NCBI GenBank assembly: GCA_030490835.1
Contig: CM059977.1
Span: 16,091,399-16,155,398 of the forward strand
Direction: 5' to 3'
DNA length: 64,000 bases
From: Annona cherimola
Lineage: Eukaryota; Streptophyta; Magnoliopsida; Magnoliales; Annonaceae
In this document: piece after piece, positions 12,955 through 23,589 of the stretch
Numbering within the stretch: position 1 is the stretch's first letter
Layout of the letters: every line of letters begins with the position of its first letter
Position numbers and translations under genes: made by a program
Notes under the pieces: generated by a model
What the model saw: the letters and a program-made list of their open reading frames with translations, nothing else
Database searches by the model: none
Told to the model about the DNA's origin: nothing

Positions 12955-15058
12955 TCATTGGGCAAGGCTTATTGTAGTGGTACGCTTTTGGAGATAACTT
13001 CTTGATCTTATATCAGCCTGTATTTGCAAAATGTAAAAGAGAGCCAGAGAAGAACAGGAGAAGGTAAGTAGGGATTCATCAGAGACAGTTCCTTGAGCAG
13101 TGGCGAGAATAAACAGAAATCAGCAAACTGCCTAGTGTACTGATACTCCAAATGAACGAATCCCAATTTGCATATGTTTCCAAAATGCCTTAATACGTTG
13201 AAAATTGGAATCTCACAATGCAAGAACCCATACGGAATACACTAGAGAGCTGCTAAGCAGGTGATAACCTTACTTGGCGGACAGGCTCTGGCAGCCGGTG
13301 TTTACAGCACATTTTAACGACTTTGATAGCTGTATCGAGGGATATACGATGTCCGACTGATATAAATATTGGCTTTGAAGAACCTAAAGTAGACCGCATT
13401 GCCTGCAGAGATTTGGGATTCAAAACCATAACCTTTGAAATTAACATGCATAAACCAACAAAACTTACTGCTCCCCAAATGCACCCAGAGTTCCCAGCTA
13501 AAGCAATTAAATCCTTAGAACAGGTATCTTTTGCTTCAAAAAGTTTTTTCACTTCAGCTAAAGTGAGGCCATCCACATGATGCAACTGACAGAAGCAAGA
13601 GGTGCAACTCTTTAATGACTTGAAATGGAAACCAAGAAAAGGAAATAAAATAGCAAAATGCTTTCTGTATAATACAATCAGAAGAATAACCAAATCACTG
13701 TAACAAACATGACATAGGTAGATGTTACCCAAATGGTTTAACATGCACTTGAATCATCAAAACAATTAAGATGGATAGACTCACATTTTTCCCAATCCCG
13801 ATAGTAGGAAGATCAGCCATGACCCCAAGATGGCAAGCTAAACCACAACCTGCACAATTTCTATGCTAGCTCATTTGATCGTTAATGATGGAACAAAGTG
13901 CATGCACTCTCTTCTGGAGTTCTCAATTGTTTTCCCTGAAAACCCTATAAAGCGGCAAATACAAGGATGCCCATACGAAAAGGTACCTCATATCTTGTAT
14001 TGGAAAAAAATGCCCATATGAAAAAGATATCTAGGAAACACTTGCCTCGAGGATGTAATAATCCGTTTCCATCAACCATCAATAGCTGTTGACATTCATG
14101 CAGGAAAATGTGCTCAAGTTAGCTAATAGACAGGTGAAAATTACAAAGCAGAAAGCCAAAAACTCTTCAGACAGCACAGTATTAGGTGAGAAATTTATTT
14201 GACCAAAACAGATAAAGATACAATTAAAAACTCTTCAGACAGCATAGTATTAGGTGAGAAATTTATTTGACCAAAACGGATAAAGAACAATTTCTCCATT
14301 TTCTCATGCACCAACCCTAAGCTGTTAACCTTGAAGGTTAATTAAACATTCGCAAGAGTTCCAAATAAGAACCCCAAATTCCCTGCACAACAAAACAATG
14401 ACCCCAGATTACAGACTCATATGGCTACTATTGCAATCAGGTTCTTTGAAATTGAAGGAAGCACCTGGGGATACAGAGGATGAGAATGCTTTTTCATCTT
14501 CTCCAATAGCGCCAAGAGAACTGGAGCCTAACATAACAGGAAGAAGAGCATTATCAGAATTTCCATCTCAAACAATAATCAGTGTGGAGGACAATACTTC
14601 AGAGGAGTGGGAAGATTGGACCTCCCTAAAGGCAAGGAAACCCGGAATATATGGGACTTGAAGTTTAGCTATGCTGAAATCATCATAGACCACCTCCAGG
14701 ATATCAAGATCTACAATTACAAGTGCAGCGCATGCCAGAGCAGGATCCTCCTTTGCAAAGCTTAAATCAACCCCTCCTACATAACGTAGTTTCCCTCCAC
14801 TGCTGCTCCCAGACTTAACTGAAGCTTGTGTGGATATAGACCACGAAAAATCATCTTCTACAACCACTCTCCTCTTGATTGAATCTTGTTCCCTAAAAAC
14901 AGAACGGCTCGTTGATGAAATTTAGGATATGATCTGAAATAATTTCTTGCAAGGCTCGTGATATGAACTCAATGAAATACAAGTAAAAGCTGAACATACT
15001 CGATCCAGATATGCTGATCAGGCGATATCTTCGTTATATCTGATAAAGAATCTCCCAT
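12955..15058 (-). CDS. ENDOV: Endonuclease V (deoxyinosine/inosine 3' endonuclease), 8 exons
   Basis: The family cleaves DNA or RNA one bond 3' of inosine. Exons on the minus strand: 15058-15000, 14892-14622, 14527-14465, 14085-14046, 13849-13785, 13585-13469, 13402-13274, 13017-12955. They total 807 nt, giving 268 residues. Family blocks appear in order: YVGGVDLSF (D62), VPYIPGFLAFRE (E110), VDGNGLLHPRG (D136), GLACHLGV, GIGKN (K165), LHHVDGL, SVGHRISLDTA and EPVRQADIRSR. These supply the expected acidic metal-binding triad, and the length is normal. An in-frame stop lies 45 bases upstream of the ATG at 15058. Intron 4 fits only with a GC donor, and intron 6 is just 66 nt and in frame. The gene converges on the GH17 gene. 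In Arabidopsis the matching neighbours are At4g31140 and At4g31150 (from memory). Confidence 0.92.
13403..13468 (-). other. 66-nt in-frame intron of endonuclease V
   Basis: The donor GTAAGT follows the GCA codon ending exon 6, and the acceptor CTCTGCAG precedes GCAATG. The length is 22 codons with no stop, so retention would add 22 residues between GCIWGA and AMRSTLG rather than truncate the protein. The family alignment I know has no insertion there, so splicing is the default reading. Confidence 0.75.
13850..14045 (-). other. GC-AG intron of endonuclease V
   Basis: Exon 4 ends CATCCTCGAG and the intron begins GCAAGT; the acceptor is TTGTGCAG. Joining at the GC donor keeps the frame and gives HPRGCGLACH, as the family requires. 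The nearest GT (four bases downstream) would shift the frame. The donor AG/GCAAGT matches the known plant GC-donor consensus. Confidence 0.8.
14161..14293. repeat. 68-bp tandem duplication in endonuclease V intron 3
   Basis: The block AACTCTTCAGACAGCA...GACCAAAAC at 14161 is repeated from 14229 with only two or three base differences. It lies wholly inside intron 3 (14086-14464), so the protein is unaffected. The near-identity implies a recent event. Confidence 0.85.
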
Positions 15059-16726
15059 TTGCAAGTAGACTTCTTTGTATACCTGGTGTATTGCATCAAA
15101 TCATGCCTGATTGAGACAACATCGCAAATACAGCAAAGTTCCCACTTAGAAGAGACCCTTAGTCACTCAATTTATTTATTTATTTTTCGATGAAGAGATT
15201 TCTTAGTCATGAATTTGATGCAAGCATTTCTCATGACCTACTTCCAGGAAACCAGCCCTAGCCCCTCTGCTGCCAAAGGCCAATATAAGGAGTTTGATGA
15301 CTTTTCCTTTTTCTTCTTAATTTCAGAATGTTCTCATTCTCTCCAAAACTGTCCTCACTCATCTGCGGCAATTCAAAAGGCTGCCATACCCAGCCATGTG
15401 CATATCAAATACTCAGCTGAGACGCACTGGATTCGGCAATACCTATCCAGTTCCATAGCACACAAGTCTCCAATCCCAGCTAGTTACCCAGCTGAGCGAC
15501 TTAAATTAGCGAATTCCCAAATCCCCACATCTCGTAACAGTGCTGACAAACGATGGAAAATACTGAAATTGTCAATCTTCCAGCAGAATCAACGCAGTCT
15601 TCAAAGGGATGCTCCTACTCAATTCCATACTCGAATTGGAAATATCCATTCCAGTCACTGAATGAATTTTCATCTGAAGCAATCATTTCTAATAGCAGCG
15701 AATGGATTCCTCTATCTCCAAGGAACAGAACAGGAGCGAAAAATGTTTTGGCACTGAGCAGAACGCGAATACCTGAAACCAACCACTGAGAAAAAAAGAT
15801 TTCTTTCCCGACGTGGATACAGATCCGTCTTGCCTATTCGTAGAATTAAGGTAGAAAATCCTGGTACATAATCCCTTATAATAGGCTCAAGCGGATCTCA
15901 TTTTATTCAGAAATCAGAAGATGTTTGTCAACGCCAAGTTTCATCCATCCATGCAAAGGAACAAATTCATAGGGACAAAAAAGTTGTTTATTTTTATTCA
16001 ATAAAAATAATACACGCTGTTTCGAATTTCGAAAAAAAAAAAGAATAAAAGATGGAGATTTTTTTTAAAAAAAATTACATGGAGCCATTTGCACTTGAGA
16101 GTGCAAGTGAAATGAAATTGGGGTGAAGTGGGAAAGCAAAAAGACGAAGATGTTTTTTTCCTTCTTTCCTACCTGACACTTTTTTCACAAAATGCCCCCT
16201 TTTTATTTTTTTATTTAGGCCAGTCCAGCCCAGCCCAGCCCTAAGTCTGCAAAAAGGGTTATCTGAATAGCCTTTCACATGGCCAACTCCAACTGCCAGC
16301 CTTTGCTTATGTCATGATGTCTCTGCCACATTTCTATTAAGATCGAGATTCTTTTGGGGAGGCAGCCGTGGTCTCGACTCTTTAAGTGCAGCCCAAGCAT
16401 CATGACTGGGGCAGCATCCTCATCAACCACATATCCAAAATGATAGCCACAGCCATCATCACGGACATACAAACTTATAAGAATACCATAAAGATCTAGT
16501 TGCCGCTCTTCTCATCTCCTTTTAGTTTTGGTCGGTGCCCCCAATAACCCCACCCAAATGCTCTGTTTGGACCAGGTTCCACAATTTCCTACAATCTAAC
16601 AATCTATTTTTCAAAGCACGCGACTAATTTCAATCATACGATGCTTTTCTAACTTCACCCACGTACAACGCAAACGGAGCGTAACTCATCATGAAAATGC
16701 ATCATTTCGCTTTTTTTTTTTTCCCC
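15059..16726. other. Spacer between endonuclease V and the HMA gene
   Basis: This holds the presumed minus-strand promoter/5' leader of endonuclease V (from 15059 up) and the plus-strand upstream region of the HMA gene. Open frames at 15209-15661 and 15553-15789 have no recognisable domain. A GC-richer strip at 16200-16480 includes tandem CCAG-C units (about 16217-16240). No further gene is supported. Confidence 0.4.
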
Positions 16727-16738
16727 TTTTTATATAGC
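16727..16738 (+). promoter_or_regulatory. TATA box of the HMA gene
   Basis: TTTTTATATAGC lies about 135 bases before the start codon of the HMA gene, followed by a CT-rich then AT dinucleotide leader. Position and sequence fit a plant core promoter. Confidence 0.5.
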
Positions 16739-16768
16739 ATTCTCAGTCTTGTGTTTTACTCAAAGGAC

Positions 16769-16799
<31 letters not shown>

Positions 16800-16811
16800 C
16801 ACGCACACACA
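16769..16811. repeat. Compound microsatellite (CT)n(AT)n(AC)n in the HMA leader
   Basis: Consecutive CT, AT and AC dinucleotide runs sit between the candidate TATA box and the start codon, so length variation would change the 5' leader. Confidence 0.8.
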
Positions 16812-16868
16812 TGGATCATATAGAAATAATTAGGTAGCTATCACCCGACTCTCCCCCGTTCAGATCTA

Positions 16869-17501
16869 ATGGAGGTGATGTGTTCTTCTCGATCATTCAG
16901 TCTGTTTCCGTCAACATTCTACTTTGGAATATGTTATTCAAATAAATCGAAAATAAATCCGATCCTATAGTTTATTGAATTGTTTGCATGATCAAACATG
17001 CATGCAGGTGATTGAGTTAAAGGTGCGTCTGCACTGCAAGGCATGCGAGAAGTCGGTCCGCAAGGCTTTGCACAGGCTCAAAGGCATATATATGTTGTTT
17101 TTGGTTCCACAAGCGCTGCAGTTTTCTCTAACGTTGTTGGATTTTTGAATCATTCACTAGAATTTGGTTCCTTTGCAGGGGTGACTTGCTTAGAGATCGA
17201 CGCGAAAACGAGCAAGATCACAGTCATGGGCTACGTCGATAGGCTGGCAATCACAGAAGCTATCAGGAAGACAGGGCGGCGGGCAGAGGCATGGAAATCT
17301 TCTTCCCCCAATGCAGCAGACTTTCTGGCCGTTAATTCCAAAAAACCTTCCAGAGCCAAGTTTGGGAAGCTGCGGTCATGGGTGAGGGATCTTAAAAGCA
17401 ATGGAAGAAGAACGCTTTTGAAGGGAGAGAGCCTACTTCCTCCGGTTATCTCTACGTCTGCTAAAGTTGGAACCCTGAATGAAAATATTATTGCAGTGTG
17501 A
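16869..17501 (+). CDS. Small heavy-metal-associated (HMA) domain protein, 3 exons
   Basis: Likely a cytosolic metal-binding (copper-chaperone-like) protein of the plant HPP group. My model: exon 1 16869-16874 (ATGGAG only), exon 2 17008-17083, exon 3 17179-17501; 405 nt, 134 residues. It begins MEVIELKVRLHCKACEKSV, the normal first strand of an HMA fold. The metal site is C12-x-x-C15 (CKAC). The fold continues through KGVTCLEID and KITVMGYVD to RKTGRRAEAW (about residue 70). The basic, serine-rich tail has no CaaX box (it ends ENIIAV), so it is not an isoprenylated HIPP. Oddities: a 6-nt first coding exon, and an intron 2 that fits the frame only with a GC donor. An alternative first exon further upstream cannot be ruled out. 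Confidence 0.82.
17084..17178 (+). other. Probable GC-AG intron of the HMA gene
   Basis: Exon 2 ends CTCAAAG and the intron begins GCATAT; the acceptor is CTTTGCAG. This join gives LKGVTCLEID, and none of the nearby GT dinucleotides keeps the frame. The donor is weaker than the usual GCAAGT. The intron is 95 nt and happens to be readable in another frame, which explains a longer spurious frame starting at 17043. Confidence 0.65.
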
Positions 17502-18350
17502 CAAATAAAATTGCTCGTGAGATGATACCCCATCTCTTCCATTTTTGCAACCTTTATAACTGTTTGCCTGTTTGTTTGGTTTTGTTTTTCTTTTCGTGGC
17601 TACGCTCGGCTTGAGTCTTGAAGGGACTATTTTGACATGTGTGCTACTGTGTGTATTTGAGCGTGTGCGTGTGAAAGATATCCGGGGTTGAAAGCCGGGC
17701 ATTAGCCTCCATCCTGGGGGTAAAAAAAAGAAAAAAGGTGGGAATAATATTTTGCTTTGCAGAGTACTCCAAATAGTATGGATCTATTGCTCTACATTAG
17801 ACAACATAACTCTTTATAATTTTTTAAACATAGTAATTATATGGTTGATGGGTTTCATAGATTGATTAAGTCAATTATGTTTGATGGGTTTAGTAGGGAA
17901 TGAGTGAGCTGATAGGATTAAATGGTTTGAGAACCACTAGTAAGAATATTTTGCAAATTTGGGATAAGGAAAAAATGATTTGAGATAATCAAGATGTATG
18001 AAGGATTGATTAGGTTCGAAAGATCCATTTTAACTTGGTGGATGATGAGCTTCCATTGATCGGATAAAGATGATGATTAGCTTCAAAAGCCTCATCTTAT
18101 AAGGTCGAGTCAACAAAGTCTATTAGAAGAGTCACAAGAACATTGTTTTTATGTTTGATGGGGGTATGATAAAGTTGGATTGACACCACGACAATAAGCA
18201 GTAAATTAGCAACTGAATCTCCAACGACTAGATGATGAGATTGATAGGATTTAATTGTTTTGAAAAGAGCGACTAATAAGTTTAATAGAGTTTAAAGGAA
18301 GATACCGATTCAAAATCGATATTTGATGAGAGCTGTTCACATGCGACTAG
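17502..18350. other. 3' UTR of the HMA gene and intergenic spacer
   Basis: The likely 3' UTR extends to about 17750. The rest has diffuse short repeats (GATGGGTTTAGTAGG-like, 17850-18120) but no gene. Confidence 0.35.
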
Positions 18351-18351
18351 C

Positions 18352-18600
18352 AGCATTCATACAATATTTATTATTTTTGCCTTTTTTCATAAACATATTT
18401 TCATGTATTAAGTTTTACCATTTTATAATACCATTTGGTTTTTAAAATAAAAAATAAATATTTAAAAAGATTATAAAATAGTAAAAGTTGGTATATCGAT
18501 TAAATACATTTTTTAAAACATGTTTATGAAAATTTTTAAAAAATCTAAAAATATTGTATGAAATCTACCGTGGGATTAATTGCACTTGAACAAGTCGCAT
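18352..18600. mobile_element. Foldback element, family C-like
   Basis: TTCATACAATATTT near 18355 recurs inverted near 18556-18569 (AATATTGTATGAA). Between them the arms repeat inverted AAACATATTTTCATG, TTTTACCATTTTATAA and AATAAATATT blocks. The inner arms resemble the long foldbacks at 56.4-63 kb. Target duplication not found. Confidence 0.5.
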
Positions 18601-18875
18601 ATTTGTTAAGATCTGATAGAATTTGGTGGGCACAACGACAATAAATAATTAATGTGGCATTAATGGATTTGAGATGTCTAAGATGGTAGTAAAAACTGAA
18701 GTTCGATAGAACTTCAAATAAATGATTGTTTACATTCGTCTCCTCATGTTGGTTATTTTATAATTCCTGTCTATAACCAGTGATTCTGCAGGAGCGTGAC
18801 TACTTACAAACTCTATTTGCAAAAGCATTCGTCATTAATGGCTGTACTTCGGATTTCGTAGAAAAGTCGCAATTA

Positions 18876-19148
18876 GGGGACGTTTGGATAGGTGTAACCA
18901 TGGGAACCATGGTTTTTCCATGGTATTTCGTTTCCCAATGCTAATTATTATTCTATCAATCATATTGTTTTTTCCACTTTTACTCCTACATTCCAATCAT
19001 TTTTCCTACCAACTACATACAACAACCCTATTTATTTCAACTATACATCTATCATTTCCTATCAATCACACATTTTTCAAAAAATTCTCTTTTTCATTTC
19101 CCACCATTTCCCACAATCTCATCATTTTACACCTATCCAAACATCCCC
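18876..19148 (+). mobile_element. Complete Tourist-like MITE, family A
   Basis: Terminal inverted repeats of 22 bases (GGGGACGTTTGGATAGGTG at the left; the right end is its complement with one mismatch) are flanked by a 3-bp TTA target duplication at 18873-18875 and 19149-19151. Length is 273 bp with no coding capacity. TTA/TAA duplication and the GGG...GTTTGG end are typical of PIF/Harbinger-derived Tourist elements. Other copies: 5670-5935 and 24377-24647. Confidence 0.85.
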
Positions 19149-19347
19149 TTAGATTGGTATTCTCCGTACTGATGGCCATCGAGATCAGCGGAACCAGATA
19201 CAGAAGTATATATTATGATATTGCTTTAGTTATGTTTAGATAATCCTAAAAGTCAGTTAAAACTGGCAACTGAGATGTTTTCTGCAAATAAAGTTCATGA
19301 ACGCCGGTACTTTTGCAAAATGGGCAATAAAACTGACATTTTTTTTA

Positions 19348-19620
19348 GGGTATGTTTGACAATAGTTAAAAAATATCAATTTAAAACTTTTTAATTTAAA
19401 ATTTTTCACTCTCCACAATTATTATATTTTTTAATTATTTTTTTACATTTTCCTATACAACTACTATACTTTTCAATCATTTCTACACAACTATCCACAC
19501 AATTAACTTATCTATTTTAACTTTATTATTTTTACTACTCATTATTACCCCTATCATATCACATCATTTGACAACTTTTACTCTTCAAAACTTTTCATCA
19601 AAAGTTTTGCCCTACACACC
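19348..19620 (+). mobile_element. MITE, family B
   Basis: The left end GGGTATGTTTGACAATAG and the body (TTTTTCACTCTCCACAATT, TCAATCATTTCTACACAACTA, CTATTTTAACTTTATT, CTATCATATCACATCA, CTTTTCATCAAAAGTTTT) match the complete copy at 60538-60828. The right end is partly decayed. Confidence 0.7.
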
Positions 19621-19897
19621 TTTGATAAAAAGCCACCGTAAATAATACAAAAATAAATGAATATTAAAAACTGCTGTTGAAAAGTAGTGAAGAGCCTAGC
19701 CAACTGATTTTGGCTTCACTCGGCCAGTGGCCGAGAACATGTTCTTGGTTGGACGCTGTGCACTGGCTCTAATGCATGAGCATAAGCTCAACTCGAGCAT
19801 GAAAAGCTCTCTCCAAAACAAGATGGACTCCGCAACTGTTTTTTCCCGCCTCTGCAATCCAACTGCTATGTTGTAGTTACTAGCAGCAGCTAGTGCA

Positions 19898-21739
19898 ATG
19901 CACACGCACATCAGATCATTTACAGCAACTGCAGTAACTTCCCTCTCAACCACGAGCGCCAAAATTAAACAGCTGGTCTCCCAAGGACTTCTTGAAGATG
20001 CCCTCCATTTCTACAAACACTTGCACTCTGTTGGAATCCGTGGCGACTCCTCCTTCCTCCCTTCACTAATGAAAGCCTCCTCTCATACTCAGTTTCTGCC
20101 TTTCGGAATTCAGATCCATTGCATCCTCCTCAAAACTGGTCATTCTGCTGACCAGGTTGTTGCTAATTCTATCCTCTCAATGTATTCAAAATGCTGTCGC
20201 ATGGCACCAGCTCGGCAGGTATTTGATTCTATGCCTATGAAAGATTCCGTCTCATGGAATTCGATGATCATGTGCTATATACGAAACGGGTATCTTCTGG
20301 AATCGGTTGGAACATTTAAAGAAATGCTATACTCAGGTTTTGAGGCATCTCCTGAGCTCACTGCCAGTGTTGTTACAGGTTGTAGCCAGATGGGCGATTT
20401 GAGTCTGGGAAGGGAAATCCATGCCCGCATGGTCTCTGGTGGAATGCTGGACATGTCAGTGCTTCTGTCGACTGCTCTCGTTGATATGTATTTGAAGTGC
20501 CGTGATATGCATTCAGCTTTGAGAGTATTTGAAAGGATGCCGGAGAGAAATGTGGTTTCTTGGACTGTAATGATCGATGGCTGTGTTGCAAATGGGCAGT
20601 TTGCAGTGTCATTTGATGCCTTTCGAGCGATGCAGATCGAGGGCATTAAGCCGAATAGAGTGACTCTAGTTACTCTTCTGCCATCCTGTGCAGAACTAAG
20701 GGTTCTTAAATATGGAAAACAAATTCATGGCTATGCTTTTCGCCATGGTTTTGATATGGAACCTGATGTTAATGTAACTTTGATTGATGCATATTGCAAA
20801 TCCGGAGCATCAAGGGAGCCATTCCTTGTTTTTGAAAGAGCGAATCAAAGAGATGTTGTCATGTGGAGTTCAGCAATTGGAAGCTTCTCTCACGGTGGAT
20901 TCTGTGTTTATGCAATGAGTCTTTTCAATCGCATGCGGAGGGAGGGCCTTCAACCAAACTATATTACCGTACTAGTAGTACTTGAGGCCTGTGTTAGGCT
21001 GCTGTCAGTTAGCCATGGACAAGGAATCCATAGCTACACTGTAAAATCTGGCTTGTTTAGGGAGATCTTTGTGGGGAATTCTCTTATTGATATGTATTCA
21101 AAGTGTGGGTGTCTTCAAGCTTCACAAGAAGTTTTCGAAGAGATGCCCGCAAAGGATTCTGTGACATGGAGCACGCTGATTTCAGGTTATGGTCTCCATG
21201 GTTTTGGCTACACTGCATTGCAGCTCTTTCACGAGACGCAAAAGCAAGGAATTAAGCCTGACGAAATTGCATGGCTTTCTGTTTTAGCAGCGTGCAAACA
21301 TGCTGGCCTAGTTGACGAAGGGCAGAAACTCTTCAGTCATGCCATTAGAGATAAAAACATGAATCTGGGTGTTGAGCACTTCGCCTGCTACATTGATCTT
21401 CTCGGTCGGTCTGGCAAGATTGAAGATGCTTGTGAAGTCATAAGCAACATGCCCATTAAAGCGAGCCCAAAAATTTGGAGTTCTTTAGTTTCCGCATGCA
21501 GGGTTCATGGCAAATTCGAAGTGGCTGAGAAGCTGGCATATCACCTGATTTATTCAGAACCAGAAAATGCAGCAAACTACACATTGCTTTCAATGATACA
21601 TGCTGAGGTTGGTAATTGGGCTGGCATGGCGGAAGTAAGGAGAATAATGAGAGAAAAAGTGCTAAAGAAGAGTCATGGTTGCAGTCGAATCCAGATTCGG
21701 GAGCCTGCAGCTACCTCTTTTGGTGGAATTCACAATTGA
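19898..21739 (+). CDS. Intronless pentatricopeptide repeat protein, PLS class with E domain
   Basis: PLS-class PPR proteins bind organellar RNA, one base per motif, and commonly act in C-to-U editing. This is a single exon of 613 residues. The start is the first ATG of the frame; the N terminus (MHTHIRSFTATAVTSLSTTSAK) is Ser/Thr-rich with basic residues, as for an organelle presequence. PPR motifs run from about residue 35 to 520, e.g. VSWNSMIMCYIRNG, VSWTVMIDGCVANGQ, VTWSTLISGYGLHG, with the linking FVGNSLIDMYSKCG type. An E domain follows (about 520-600: PKIWSSLVSACRVHG through LLSMIHAEVGNW to KSHGCSRIQI). There is no DYW domain, so any editing role needs a deaminase in trans. It may correspond to Arabidopsis At4g31070 (from memory). 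Confidence 0.93.
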   Translation: MHTHIRSFTATAVTSLSTTSAKIKQLVSQGLLEDALHFYKHLHSVGIRGDSSFLPSLMKASSHTQFLPFGIQIHCILLKTGHSADQVVANSILSMYSKCCRMAPARQVFDSMPMKDSVSWNSMIMCYIRNGYLLESVGTFKEMLYSGFEASPELTASVVTGCSQMGDLSLGREIHARMVSGGMLDMSVLLSTALVDMYLKCRDMHSALRVFERMPERNVVSWTVMIDGCVANGQFAVSFDAFRAMQIEGIKPNRVTLVTLLPSCAELRVLKYGKQIHGYAFRHGFDMEPDVNVTLIDAYCKSGASREPFLVFERANQRDVVMWSSAIGSFSHGGFCVYAMSLFNRMRREGLQPNYITVLVVLEACVRLLSVSHGQGIHSYTVKSGLFREIFVGNSLIDMYSKCGCLQASQEVFEEMPAKDSVTWSTLISGYGLHGFGYTALQLFHETQKQGIKPDEIAWLSVLAACKHAGLVDEGQKLFSHAIRDKNMNLGVEHFACYIDLLGRSGKIEDACEVISNMPIKASPKIWSSLVSACRVHGKFEVAEKLAYHLIYSEPENAANYTLLSMIHAEVGNWAGMAEVRRIMREKVLKKSHGCSRIQIREPAATSFGGIHN

Positions 21740-22370
21740 ATCAGTTGAAACGCGCATAAGCGAGACATTTCTTAATGGATTGAAGAAACAAGCCAATACT
21801 TTGTACACCTTGTCTATAATTCATAATCTTTAAAATGGGCCCTGTCTATATCAGTTCTTCTTGGACTAAAAGCATCTGATTCCACTAGACCCAAACACCG
21901 AAAGCGCAATGTGTCCAAAGAAATGGAATCAATAATCATGCTTTATTCTTCTTTCTAATTTCTCACCCTTTTCTTCAACTTAGCTCCATTATTAGAGGCG
22001 TCCCTTCTATGAAGAATATCAATGCAGTCTAGTCAGACTCAAAGCTTTATTTCCACCTTTATTTTTCATTAGTCATTCCATCCAGAGTCCAGGACGCACT
22101 CTACTGATGATATCTAGGCTTCAGGTTTGGGCCTTTCATTCAAGAACCCTTACCAGATTCGAACGAAAAGTAGCGGGCCAATAAGTGGTAATTTGAACTT
22201 ACCGTGTCGTCTTTTTGTAATTCTGCAAAAAATTACGCCGATTCTTAATTTTGCAAAACATTTTGCTTATAAACTTTGTTTTTTAAAATACACCCTACCA
22301 ATAGCAGTGTCAGGATTTCCGAGGAAGCTAAAAATTTGATGATTTAACAAAAGCCGAGTGCATGGTGTCA
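21740..22370. other. PPR gene 3' UTR and spacer
   Basis: No further gene. The 70-codon frame at 22127-22339 has no recognisable feature. Confidence 0.35.
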
Positions 22371-22374
22371 GAGC

Positions 22375-22625
22375 ATGGATTCCGAGGACAATCATCCCTT
22401 AAATAATAACCATATTTTTTTACTTTTGTTTTTATATTCTAATTATTTTTTTACCGACTTTTGTTTCTATATTCTAATCATTTTTTTTACCAATTGCCCT
22501 CTGTCAAACCTATTTATTCCAACCTTGTCCTTGTCGTTTTCCATCAATCACATGATTGTAAAAAATATTTCATTTTCTAATACCATCTCCCAAAACAATT
22601 TTTTCTCACTTTCTCACGATGGACT
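22375..22625 (+). mobile_element. Possible degraded family A MITE
   Basis: The body carries TATTCTAATCATTTTTTTTACCAATT, CCTATTTATTCCAAC and CCATCAATCACATGATT in the order of family A, but neither terminus is clear. Confidence 0.4.
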
Positions 22626-22970
22626 CTGATCCTTTACAGCCATATGCAGTTTGCGCAAATTGCGTGTAACCATAAAACTATTTTTCAAAACTTTATTGAA
22701 ATTTTTTAAAATCACACATAGGCCCTACTTATATCTTCAATTTTATTCGATATTTTATTTTAAATTTCAAAAACCCATTTTACCCATTTTAAAATTCAAA
22801 TAAAGTATCAAATAAATTTTAAAAAATGCCAAATTTTACATGGAGGAAGATATGGGCACGATCTGCGTATGAATAAAAATAACATGGAAAAATAAAGAAA
22901 ACTCGTTTTATGGTCCGTAATTGATCTCGGTGCTATGAGGATCATAGTTCAAATTTATAGAATTATAAAA

Positions 22971-23448
22971 GGGTTAATTTCAAATATACCCATCACATTT
23001 GCCCTTAATTACGAATTTACCCACTAAGTTTGAAAACTTTCATATATACCCACTAAGTATGTTTGAATTTCAAATATGCTCATTATGACAGTTATAAACG
23101 TTTAATAATTTTAAAATCCCAAAATACCACTAATTAATCCAACATTTACTATGATTTGTGCAATATACAGACCATTAAAACTCATTCTATCTAGCTTTTC
23201 TCTTACATTAGATGTGTTTTCATTATAATGTTCAACTTTCATCATAGTTAAATGACTATTATCATCAGATAATAAGGAGCATTTTGGACATTTCATATGA
23301 TGGACAAAGGCAATCTTTAATTACTCCTGACAGAATGGGTATGAATGAAATTTCACATATACTTAGTGGGTATATGTAAAAGTTTTCAAACTTAATAGGT
23401 ATATTCATAATTAAGAGCAAATATAGTGAGTATATTGAAAATTAACCC
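22971..23448. mobile_element. Foldback element, family E
   Basis: The ends GGGTTAATTTCAAATATACCC and, inverted, GGGTTAATTTTCAATATACTC open arms of about 110-120 bases. Both arms carry TTTGCCCTTAATTA/TTTGCTCTTAATTA, TAAGTTTGAAAACTTT and ATATACCCACTAAGTAT. A non-palindromic centre of about 200 bases lies between. No coding capacity; a convincing target duplication was not found. Confidence 0.65.
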
Positions 23449-23589
23449 CTCAAAAAAGGATGAAGGGAATCAAATGCAAATGCCAGAAAGGGAAAAAAAA
23501 ACTCTATTTCCAAATGGCGTAAGAACTATTCAGCCATAAGTTTTTCTACGCTGCTCGTGGTTTTAAAAGTTTTGAACTTGTGTTTTCAG

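Noticed and set aside
14398..14661. Plus-strand frame across endonuclease V exons
   Set aside because: Antisense to well-supported exons and introns of endonuclease V.
17043..17501. 152-codon open frame starting at the ATG at 17043
   Set aside because: Its first third reads the HMA exon in the wrong frame and runs through the intron. The spliced model restores the CKAC metal site.
18884..19243. 119-codon open frame
   Set aside because: It lies almost wholly in the Tourist-like MITE at 18876-19148. The hydrophobic Ser/Leu/Ile-rich translation reflects AT-rich DNA.
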